A DNA stretch of 64,000 nt. Origin: Vandiemenella viatica (Eukaryota; Arthropoda; Insecta; Orthoptera; Morabidae). Where the stretch lies: the NCBI GenBank assembly GCA_031002005.1, contig JARYHS010008074.1, positions 182,366,494-182,430,493 of the forward strand, given 5' to 3'. The position numbers and the translations under genes are program-made. A model generated the notes under the pieces. It saw nothing but the letters and a program-made list of their open reading frames with translations. It did no database searches and was not told where the DNA came from. Shown piece after piece: positions 55,011 through 64,000 of the stretch. The first letter of the stretch is position 1. Every line of letters begins with the position of its first letter.

Positions 55011-55438
55011 GATTGGTGTCAGAGCGGCTTCGAACCCGGGACTCTACGAGATTCGTACCAAGAATTGGAAGATACGATTCGACGTGCGGATTCGAGACGG
55101 GACAACTGCTGGAGCCAAGGGAGGGTCGACGTCAAGGCATCACGACTTCATGGCTACCAACTTCGGAAAAGGCAGGAGGGCGGCAGCAGCGGCGGCGGCG
55201 TCGAAACGGCGAGCAGCGGGCGGAACGACAGCAGCGCACGTAGCGGCCAGCGGGTGACAACGGGTGTCAGCGGCGAGGCAGTTGCAGTTCCAGTCTTTAT
55301 ATTCCGCTCCAGCCGGGTCAACGAAGCGGATCTCTGCGCGGGCTCAACGCGGTGTCGTGCTGGTAGCGGACTGTCCGGGGGCGCGAGCGGAGGCGGCAGT
55401 TAAAGCAGTTTGGTGAATAAATTCCAACTCTATTTATT

Positions 55439-56547
55439 ATGGCAAAGTCTCAGCAAACAGTCCAGGATGTTGTCACAGATTTGGCCGAGAGAGTGGCTAG
55501 TTTAGCAGCAGAAAAAGGTAATGGCAGTAAAGCTACGGACGCAAACGGGAACGGAAAAAGCAATGGTTGTAATGTTAAAGACGGGAAATGGAGTGGTAAA
55601 TTGCAGTTCCTAGGTTCATTCTTGGGACAGGATGTGGTGTTTGGTGGTAGTCCTGTCGAAGATGTTCGAGAATTTATCCTAAGAATCGAAAATCTTCTAG
55701 ATTTATTAGAGTTGTCACTAGAGGAGAGATTAAGAATCTTGAAGTGTCGTTTAAAGGGAGACGCGTTTCGACAGTTGTTGCACGATGAAGACTTTAAAAA
55801 TTCTGAAAGTTTTGAAGGGTTGAAATACGAGCTGTTGAAACGATAGAAAGAGAAGTCCAGTGTACGTTCATACCGGGAAAGATTAAGAAATTTGAAGCGG
55901 TTACCAGCTGAATCAATAGGGAATTTCGCGGATCGAATAAAAGCTTTGAGTAGCCATTTATAGGAGTTAATGGGAGAAACCGTAGATGATACATCTGTCA
56001 AGTACCAAATTGATCAGTTAAACTTGGACACCTTGTTAAGCATCTTGTCAGATGAAATCGCTGAATATGTAACCTTGCAACGACCGCGAACTTTTGCTGA
56101 TGGAATAGAGATAGCAACGTTTTTCGACCAGGTAAAGAGCAGAACTGCCAGTGAAGGTAAGTGTAAAATTAAGCAGGTTTTTCATAATAAGAGAGTGATT
56201 AAGTGCTGGGAATGTAGTAGCTTGGGACATGTGCAGAGGGAGTGTTCCGCAATCCAGCTCACAATTTCAGAGGGAGAGGTTCACATGGGAATAATGTAGG
56301 CAGAAGAAGTAATTTTAATGGGAATACTTGCTTTAACTGCAATGGGGAACCTATGCAAGTCAGTAATGGGGCTAGAAGAGGTAACAATGGTGCAGTAAGG
56401 GGGAATTTTGGAAGACAAAATCAGGGTAATAGAAGGTCAAATACCTTAGAGCACCAGGGAAGTAATAGTAATTCTCAAGGGGGTAGTGAGACTGGGCCAG
56501 TACGAGTTGAGTGTTCATCAAGTGGGGATACTAGTGATTTAAACTAA
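55439..56547 (+). pseudogene. Gypsy gag, copy 2
   Basis: It starts at ATG 55439 and stays in one frame to about 56250, except for amber codons at 55844 and 55961, each where the neighbouring context suggests an original CAG. The zinc knuckle CWECSSLGHVQREC is at about 56203-56244. A 1-base deletion at 56244 (relative to copy 1) shifts the Gly/Asn/Arg-rich tail into another frame, read at 56242-56547. Otherwise as in copy 1. Confidence 0.88.
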
Positions 56548-56638
56548 CCATGGGTAGGCATAACCCCGACGAACTACCCAAGGTAATTAACGTTCCTGTG
56601 ACTCATAGCAGGACATTACGGGGGTAAGTAACACAGAA

Positions 56639-57112
56639 TTGGTCCTAATTACATCAATAAAAGGTAAGCCATGTCGTTTGTTAGTTGATTCTGGAGCTTC
56701 AGCGTCGTTGTTGTGTGTTGATATTTGTGGAAAGCAAGGTTTACGCTCCACAAATTGTAAGATTACAGGTATAGATGTAAGTTGTGAAATTCACGTGTTA
56801 GGGGTGAAAAAGTTAGATATTTGCATAGATGGAGGAATGTTTGATATATTGGCATATGTTGTTCCTTTATTGAGTTTAGGATTGGACGGTATTGTCGGAA
56901 TAGAATTTTCGAGGAAAAATGCTGCAGTTATCGACCTTGCTAAGCATACGATTAGTCTACGACACCCATTTATGGGACACGTACTAATCCAGCTTCAAAG
57001 AACCTATGAGCACTCAAGGGATTCGATAGGCATATCTGAACCTGCTATTCGAGTGTTAAGGTCAATCGCAAAGGCGGACACTGCGCAAATTATACCTCCA
57101 AATTCTGGCTAA
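56639..57112 (+). pseudogene. Gypsy protease region, copy 2
   Basis: LLVDSGASASLL is present at about 56671-56706. It ends at TAA 57110-57112, the same stop as copy 1. Downstream, TGA at 57206 is also shared; both are in one frame with RT. Confidence 0.88.
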
Positions 57113-57211
57113 ATGATCCATGTTCCTGTGGTGAAATGCTTGGCAGTTGATCAAGAATCAGTAGTATTAGTCGAGCCTCCACAAGATGCAGAATTTTTAT
57201 ATAGATGAAGA

Positions 57212-58175
57212 GTGTATATTGAAGGAAGTGTGTGTCATCTTAGAATAATAAATGGAGAAAAATTCGTGCCAGTAGTAGCGGACAATTTTAGCAATTGCAA
57301 TGTGGAAATCTCGCGAGGGTGTAGTTTAGCCGTTTTGTCAGTACTTGACAGTACAGATGTCGAGGATAATAGTAATTACGGTATTGATGAATCATGTAAT
57401 GGAAATGTGAAGCAGATTATGTTGAATAATGTAGATGTTGATGTAGATTTTAGAGGTAAACTAGAACATTTGTCTGGGGAACAACGGGATAAATTGCAGA
57501 AGTTAATGGATGAGTATAAAGTTTTGTTCGATACAAAGCGGGCCTTGCCGGCCACGGATCTGATCGAGCATACAATTGATACAGAGGATGCGAAGCCAAT
57601 CAGGAAGAAGCCGTATCGAATTCCCGTACATCAGAGAGAGATAGTTGATGAGTTTATTAACAAACAACTAGAGGAAGGAGTGATTCGTAAATCTCAATCT
57701 GCTTGGGGGGCTCCCGTAATATTAATAAAGAAACGGTCTGAACACGGGGAGACCAAGTATCGATTCTGTGTGGATTACAGGGGGTTGAATAGTGTCACAA
57801 CACCAGACGTGTATCATCTACCGTCCATAGCAGAAACGGTGGATTATTTAGGGGGATGCCAATTCTTTTCAACCTTGGATTTGTGGTCAGGGTATTATCA
57901 AGTCCCTGTTGCCGAAAAAGGTGTGCATAAAACCGCTTTCATTTTACCGAACGGCCTTTTTGAGTTCCGACGCTGTCCGCAACATGCCTAGTTTGTTCCA
58001 GTGTCTAATGGACACTTTATTACATGGTTTGAAGCCCCACGTGACACTGTTGTATCTCGATGACGTTTTACTGTTTTCTAGAACGTTTGAGGAGCATATC
58101 GAACATCTGAGGGAGGTTTTTGAGAGGTTGTGTAAGGCAAACCTGACGCTTTCTCTGAAAAATGGCATATTGTAA
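57212..58175 (+). pseudogene. Gypsy reverse transcriptase, copy 2
   Basis: The same RT blocks as copy 1, but an 11-base deletion inside the FRRCPFGLRN block (near 57978) shifts the frame before the catalytic LLYLDDVLLFSR, which is then read from 57909-58175 in another register. This deletion is specific to copy 2 and destroys the RT core. Confidence 0.88.
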
Positions 58176-58827
58176 AAAATGAGTCAGAATATCTTGGCCA
58201 CGTCGTCTCACGGGATGGAATAAAGCCTCACCCGAGACTACTCGCGGCTGTGAAGGATTTCCCAAAACCTTCCAATGTTAAAGAGCTTCAATCATTTCTA
58301 GGGCTGGCAACTATTATAGGTAGTTCATTAAAGATTATGCCCATAAGGCGAAACCTCTTACGGAGTTGCTGAGGAAGGGAGCAGAGTTCAAACGGACACC
58401 CGAGTGTGCGCGAGCTATGAACGAGCTTAAAGAGCTGTTGATAACACTTCCCGTCCTTGCTTACCCCGACATGAAAAAACCTTTTATTTTGGCTGTGGAC
58501 GCCTCAGGGGTAGCGCTAGGAGCAGTTCTATCGCAGGTACTTGATGTCTTGGAAAGACCGGTGTGTTATGCTTCGAGACAATTAAGTCCTGCAGAAAAAA
58601 ATTATAGTACCACCGATCGAGAACTGGCCGGGGTTATCTGGGGGATCAAATACTTCAGGTGTTATCTCCTAGGTTCGAAATTTGAACTAGTCACAGATCA
58701 TGCTGCAATTAAGTACCTGTTGACAGTTAAAGATCCGTCGAACCGATTGACCCGGTTGGCTATCCTACTCTCGGAATACGAATACACTGTCCGTCTTAAG
58801 CCAGGAATTAGTAACGGAAAACGCTGA
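58176..58827 (+). pseudogene. Gypsy RT end and RNase H, copy 2
   Basis: RNase H reads LAVDASGVALGAVLSQ, YSTTDRELAG and LVTDHAAIKYLL in one frame from 58366. The shorter A/C run near 58478 keeps this copy in frame where copy 1 is shifted. It ends early because of a 1-base change at 58817 (GGAAAACGC instead of GGCAACGC). Confidence 0.85.
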
Positions 58828-58945
58828 TAGCCTAAGTCGCATAGTGAGGGCGGTGACAGCTAAGGAAGCTTCCACTTTATCTCAGCTTCCTGTGTAGCAG
58901 TAGCGAGACCTCGAATGCGAAAAGTGGCGGAAAGACAAAAGATTT

Positions 58946-59850
58946 GTGTTGTGGGATGGATTGTTAAGGCGAGTAACGAGATATGGTGAGCGCGTAGTAG
59001 TACCTAAGTCATTACGTGAAACACTGATCAGTCTACATCATGACAGTGTCTATGCTGGACACATTGGTTGGAAAAGTGTAAATAGAACGGTTGCTAGAGA
59101 GTTTTGGTGGCCCGCGAGAAGACAAGATGTAAGACGGTATGTGCAGAAATGTATAATATGCAACGAACGCGCGGAAGTTCCACAATCCAGGGAGAAATTG
59201 CAGTCTGTTCCTGAGGTAAGAACACCTTTCGAGAGATTTCATTTGGATTTAATGGGACCTTTAACCGAAGCAAGGAAGGTTATTCATATATTCTAACAAT
59301 GATCGATTCGTTTTCGAGATATTTGGTCATGATACCGCTCGAAAACCAACAGGCTGAAACGGTTGCAAATGCCTTTGTGGTTCACTGGGTACTCCGCTTT
59401 GGTTGTTCATACACGCTCGTCTTTGACTGTGGAAAAAACTTCTTGTCGGAATTATTATCTCAAACGTGCAAACTTTTGGGAATAGAGAAGCTTAAAACCT
59501 CTCCGCACCACGCCATGGGCAATGGCGTCTGTGAACGCGTTCAAAAAACTATTATCAAGTCATTGAAATGTTATGTAAACAAGTCTCAGAGGAGCTGGGC
59601 AAAATTACTTCCATATATGGTCAGCGCATATGACGGGAGAGTGCGCAGTTCCACGGGGAAAACACCTTTTGAACTATTATACGTTAGGGAGATGAACGCA
59701 CCATTCACGATGTTTCCAGATCGGAAAGAAGTCAACAACCCAGAGGTAAGGAGCTTAGCTCATAAGTTTAAAACGGATATGGACAGTGTGTGTAAAAATA
59801 ACTCTAAGGCTTTCGATGCCTACAAAAGGCAGCGTGACAAGAAAGTGTGA
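58946..59850 (+). pseudogene. Gypsy integrase, copy 2
   Basis: HHCC region from about 59032, core Asp in FHLDLMGPL (59242) and FDCGKNFL (59427), Glu in GVCERVQ (59530). It shares the 1-base shift between zinc and core domains (about 59283) with copy 1. Confidence 0.88.
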
Positions 59851-60754
59851 TCGCAGAACGTAAGTGCCGGATCCCACGTTATGTTGAATTTTCCATACAG
59901 GAAGCCAGGTAGCTGCTCTAGCCTCATGAGGTACTTAGTTGTACATCAGCTGTGAACCTAAAACTGCTGGTAAAAGGTAAGGAAATGATCATGCATAAGA
60001 ATCGGGTACGACCGTATGTGTGGCGCGAGAACGTAAGAGCGGGGGAGGAGAGGAGCGAGAGAGGCTCGAACCGAGCGCCGGAGGAAAGGAAGCAGCCGGC
60101 GCCCCCGCCACAAGCAGTGGATCCAAGCAGAGAGAATGGTAGGCATAATTACAACCTTAGAGGTAAGGCAGGTCGCAGCGGAGCCAGGGGCCAGGACAAC
60201 GCGGCTGAGCCAGCGGTGAGTAATTCACAGAGTATTGGTAAGACCGGGGGAAAGAGGAGAAGTGTAAAATAATAGTGGGTAATCTTAGAAATAGGCGGTA
60301 AGGGTAGAATACTTTCGTGGGGGAAAAGTAGAATTGCGTATTTTGTTAGTTATACACTTTTCCAGGATTTTATTGGTACTGCACTCTCCAGGACCCCGGG
60401 GTAGAGATCCAGCACAGACCCTGCTATAAGAATTCTTAGCTAGCGTTTCATTGTCTATGTATGTGACACGGATTCTTGCCGTAATTCATCGGGTTGGAAT
60501 TTGCCTGCCAGATGGACGAATCAAGTATTCGCTGACAGTAAACAATTCTTGCTGTCATGTTTCCATTGCAGCATTGTGTGAGTGCGGTGAGGCAAGTGGG
60601 GAAGGCGACACAGCGCTGACGTTGGGGATTACGACAGGCTGCAAGCAGCGACTGGAAGTGCAAAGACACTAAGTATTGCAACGCATACACTACAATTTAG
60701 TACAAGGGAATAATAAGGGTATAATAAAGATTATTAATTTTTGGGGATCCTATA
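59851..60754 (+). other. Integrase tail and spacer, copy 2
   Basis: Counterpart of 43659-44566, with the charged tail at 59952-60272 and no further clear gene. Confidence 0.5.
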
Positions 60755-60989
60755 CAGGGTGGTCAGAAATTCACTCATCGGCGGGTAAGGGCAGTGTTCG
60801 GGACGTTGCACTAACGAAATAAATACAAAAAAAAATCTAGTAAAAGTCTTACCGTTTTTGAGTTATTCGCAGCTAAGTTGGCCAATAAGAGCGCTGCGCG
60901 AACGAATTCAAACAGCCTTCCACCGGCGGTGTTGCCAAGCGTACTCGAGGCATGCGACCGCCACAGAAAACGAAAAGAAAAATTCTCTT

Positions 60990-61058
60990 CGGAAGGGGGG
61001 ATCGAACCCGCAACCTTCAGATTAAGAGTTTGCCGTCTTACCGACTACGCTGCAAGGC
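60990..61058 (-). other. tRNA-Lys-like sequence in left TIR, copy 2
   Basis: As in copy 1 left TIR (box B GGTTCGATCCC, loop CTCTTAA on the minus strand), with one base deleted in the acceptor-side end. Confidence 0.7.
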
Positions 61059-61214
61059 ATTACAACTTCCTTGTTTTTAGAAGCCACTAGGGCGGGAAGT
61101 CGGAGGTGGGGTAAAAGGACCATGCCAGAAGAAGTCTCGCAGTCGAACGCAATTTACTGATAAAGACACTGTCATCAATTTTCGTTTGAAGAGTACGCCG
61201 ATATACATTTGACG

Positions 61215-62308
61215 TATGGCGCTGCTGGACAAAACAGGGCAGGTTAAGATTTACACGACTCGATTCCTAACTGTGTGATTCCATCGGCCAACACTTTTGT
61301 GTTGGTTGACAGAAGGTTGAAGGGTGACGGGAAGTATTGTTGTCCACAGGCCCGACGCCGGACGAAATCGGTTCAGGCGGAGTGTAGGATTTGAAGACAA
61401 TGTCCTGGAAATGATTGCTGATAATCCGAGGACAAGCTCTAGGGTCATTGCCAACGCATTGCAGATACGTCCAATCTAAGTGATCCCTCAAATTCTCCGT
61501 TTAAATGCAGCCTTTCAATAGGGTCATTTTTGTTGTTTTTTAATTACCAGGCCTCACATGCCACTGTTTTGGACGTCCTTCACGACGAAGGGTTACATCC
61601 CTTTCACTTTCAAAAGGTTCAAGATTTGGAGGAAGACGATTTTCCACTTCGAGTTCAGTTTTCACAGTGGTACCTGCAGCAATGTAACGATTATCCAAAC
61701 TTTGAAAGGAAGGTGCTGTGGACGGATGAGGCGTGCTATACCAGGGAGAAGTGTTTTAATAGCCGAAACAGCCACATCTGGGATGTCGAAAATCCGCATG
61801 CAATTTTTGTCAAGTCATACCAACACAAATTTAGTGTTAACATTTGGGCGGGTATTTTGGGCGAGTTTATACTAGGCCCTGTTCTACTCCGCAACGTTTA
61901 AATGGCGCTTCTTATTTAGCATTTCATGAAAACGTCCTTCTGTTGTACTTAGAAGACGTTCCTTTGGCAATTCGTAATGACATGTGGTTTCAACATGAGG
62001 CGCGCCGCCGCATTTTGCAGTACCGGTACGTCAACACTTAGATGCATTGTATCCTAACAGGTGGATTGGTCGAGGAGGCCCAATTCACTGGCCAGCTCGG
62101 TCACCAGACAAACCCTTGGATTTTTATCTCTGGGGAGCTGTCAAGGCCATTGTTTATGAGACTGAAGTAGAAACAGAGGAAGAACTTTTGGCTAGGATAA
62201 TTCTAGCTTTTGATGAAATTACAATTTTGGAAGACTCGCAAATTCAGTAACTCAGCGTTGTCGTGCCGGTATTGCAGTTGAGGGAGGACATTTTGAGCAG
62301 TTGCTGTA
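61215..62308 (+). pseudogene. Mariner-type transposase, copy 2
   Basis: The DNA-binding part is broken (1-base deletion near 61264); the catalytic part has the first Asp in LWTDEACYTRE (near 61725) but is shifted by small deletions near 61890, around the second Asp (61996, WFQHEARRR instead of an Asp-Gly) and near 62112 and 62220. More damaged than copy 1. Confidence 0.85.
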
Positions 62309-63008
62309 AAATGTAAGGACCCGTATTTTTTGTTATTGTTGTTTATTGGGATACATTTTTACTACGGTTACTGTTGCGGGTTGACGCTTATTGTAAGTAA
62401 ATCCCTGTTGGCTTTCAATTGCCCCAAAAGCACCAAGGTCTGAACCCCTCCTTCCCCGAGTCAAGCCCCCCCCCCCCAAACCAAATCCTAGCCCCCCCAA
62501 AACAAAATCCTGGATCCTAACACGTTACCAAAATCCAAAATATACAACTTGTTTGAATAAGAACAGACTTTTTTTGCAGCAGAGAAAGTTACGTTACAAA
62601 CGATAGAATGGCTTAATGTTCTTTTTTCCAAAAGTTATTGTTTTTTTTTTTTATTGTTGCAAAATAGTAGCAGGATATTCAGTTAATCATAAAAATGTTT
62701 GTGATCGAAATCTAGTGAAATACGATTACATGGTATAAAAGAAGCTTCTTTGCACGAATAAATTAAGTTTTACAGATTTTTTTTTTTGATTTTTTTTTTT
62801 GTTTTTTTGTGCCAGTCTAAACGGTTTTTGTACAAAAATTAAAAGATTAATCTAGCAAGCAGATCAACTAATTAAATAACAATTCCCATAAAAAAGAATC
62901 CTCTAGCCCCACCACCGACTTCCCGAATAATGTCGCGGATTACCGATCAATTCCGAATACGAACAAACAGTCCGCCCTAGTGGCTTCTAAAAACAAGGAA
63001 ATTCTAGT

Positions 63009-63083
63009 GCCTTGGCAGCGCAGTCAGTAAGACGGCAAACTCTCAATCTGAAGGTTGCGGGTTCGATCCCCACTTCCGAAGAG
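63009..63083 (+). other. tRNA-Lys-like sequence in right TIR, copy 2
   Basis: Identical in layout to 46757-46829, box B GGTTCGATCCCC intact. Confidence 0.7.
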
Positions 63084-63403
63084 AGTTTTTCTTTTCGTTT
63101 TCTTTGGCGGTCGCATGCCTCGAGTACGCTTAGCAACAGCGCCTGTGGAAGGCTGTTTGAATTCGCCCGCGCAGCGCTCTTATTGGCCAACTTTAGCTGC
63201 GTATAACTCAAAAACGGTACGACTTTTATTAGATTTTTTTGTATTTATTTCGTTAGTGCAACGTCCCGAACACTGCCCTTACCCGCCGATGAGTGAATTT
63301 CTGACCACCCTGTATATTAGAGAAGGGACATTAGTATTAAGTTTCGTTTTGGGTAGTTAAGTTTCTAGCATTTAAGTAAGTAAGAATTCATTTCATTGTA
63401 ACC

Positions 63404-64000
63404 ATGAAGTTGCTTAAGCAAGAATATTCTTTCCTTACAATATTGATGGGAGTTGCAGGTGCAAATGTTTGTAGTTACGCCCTCAACAGCGGCGTCAATT
63501 TTTCTAAAGGAGCTAACGTGGTACAACCAGTTTCCATTGGACCATTCTTGCGCAATATGATTTTAGTGAATTACGGAATCATAGTGCGCAACTAGAAAAC
63601 ATTTTTGGGATTTTAGAGCAAACATTTGAAAAGAAACCCTTCCATTATGACGAAATTGCGGATAGTTTGCGAGTAGTGTATCAAGCTTTGTGTCAAGAGT
63701 TTCGGGATTTAATCGATCTCCTCCCAAGAGAGGGCGATCAACCAAAACGAGCTTTATTCAATTTGGGGGGTCCAGATTACGTTATGCCTTTGGAACCCTC
63801 ACAGAAGATGATTTGGAGCAATTGCAGAAACGACTAGACATTAGAGTAATCTGATGATGATGTGCGCATGAGTCTGTCGAAACAGCTAATTTTAACCACG
63901 AATTTGGAAGCCACAATTACTAATAATACTGCTTCTATAAGGAAGCTTGCGGATGCGTTATTGCAAAAGCAAGTGAGCTACAGGTTACCATGAACCACAA
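63404..64000 (+). pseudogene. Gypsy env-like gene, 5' part, copy 2
   Basis: Counterpart of 47155-47765, from ATG 63404 with a hydrophobic start, a shared stop near 63593 and a shared frame break near 63765 just after the cleavage-like site. The window ends within the helical region, so the rest of the gene and any Tc1 insertion cannot be judged. Confidence 0.75.

Larger units (their letters stand above)
60755..63312 (+). mobile_element. Mariner-type transposon, copy 2
   Basis: Same TA-flanked ends and position as copy 1. It contains about 100 bases (near 62580-62690) that are missing from copy 1. TIRs at about 60755-61112 and 62905-63312. Confidence 0.9.
54439..64000 (+). mobile_element. Env-bearing Ty3/gypsy retrotransposon, copy 2 (partial)
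   Basis: Same insertion point, LTR, gene order, mariner insertion and most inactivating mutations as copy 1; it runs off the window inside env. By eye the two copies differ by about 1-2% plus scattered 1-base indels, several in homopolymers. Confidence 0.92.

Overview
The window looks like arthropod, most probably insect, nuclear DNA from a large, transposon-bloated genome. The case rests on content: Penelope-like elements with GIY-YIG domains, Jockey/CR1- and I-type LINEs, Helitrons, hAT-type MITEs, tRNA-derived SINEs, Tc1/mariner elements and an env-bearing Ty3/gypsy element typical of insects. A polyneopteran (cricket, locust, cockroach or stick insect type) is plausible but not proven. 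I found no host gene, no true tRNA or rRNA gene and no CRISPR array. Almost every recognisable coding region is a broken transposon gene. Two runs of exactly 1000 N (14265-15264 and 51791-52790) are placeholder assembly gaps.

Left part (1-14264). A degenerate Ty1/copia element (primer site near 533, RNase H ending near 12275) is split inside integrase by an 8.3-kb hAT-like insertion (2207-10527) with a near-perfect 8-bp target duplication. That insertion carries a Helitron (2288-4202), an inverted pair of Penelope fragments (4260-5874) and a Helitron with a Rep remnant (6200-7705), which itself holds a small MITE. Two more Penelope fragments follow, the second running into the first gap.

Middle part (15265-36663). 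This holds a Jockey/CR1-like LINE and related remnants, a 3.6-kb I-type LINE with endonuclease, RT and RNase H, two hAT MITEs with perfect 8-bp duplications, a foldback repeat and a SINE family. It also holds two copies of an unassigned DNA transposon family (termini CATGGAGGAAGG, 8-bp target duplication) at 17802-19529 and 32255-36144. The second copy is deeply nested: Helitron (32042-36663) > this transposon > SINE and a second Helitron (33520-35419) made of ~180/365-bp satellite-like repeats. The first copy supplies the empty site that proves the second Helitron's ends.

Right part (36598-64000). A unit of about 16.2 kb occurs twice in direct order (from 36598 and from 52791), joined at the second gap. 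Each unit has a Helitron tail, a LINE remnant and the start of a Helitron into which an env-bearing Ty3/gypsy element inserted (copy 1: 38241-51264, both LTRs; copy 2: from 54439, cut by the window end). Both gypsy copies share the same stops and frameshifts and the same mariner-type insertion between integrase and env. That mariner has ~0.4-kb terminal inverted repeats, each containing a tRNA-Lys-like pol III promoter sequence. In copy 1, env is also interrupted by a nearly intact Tc1 element.

Nothing here works together as a host pathway; the logic is successive transposition into transposons. The most unusual items are the tRNA-like mariner TIRs, the CATGGAGG transposon family with its repeated hairpin motif, the satellite-carrying Helitron, and the duplicated unit, which could be real or a false haplotype duplication.
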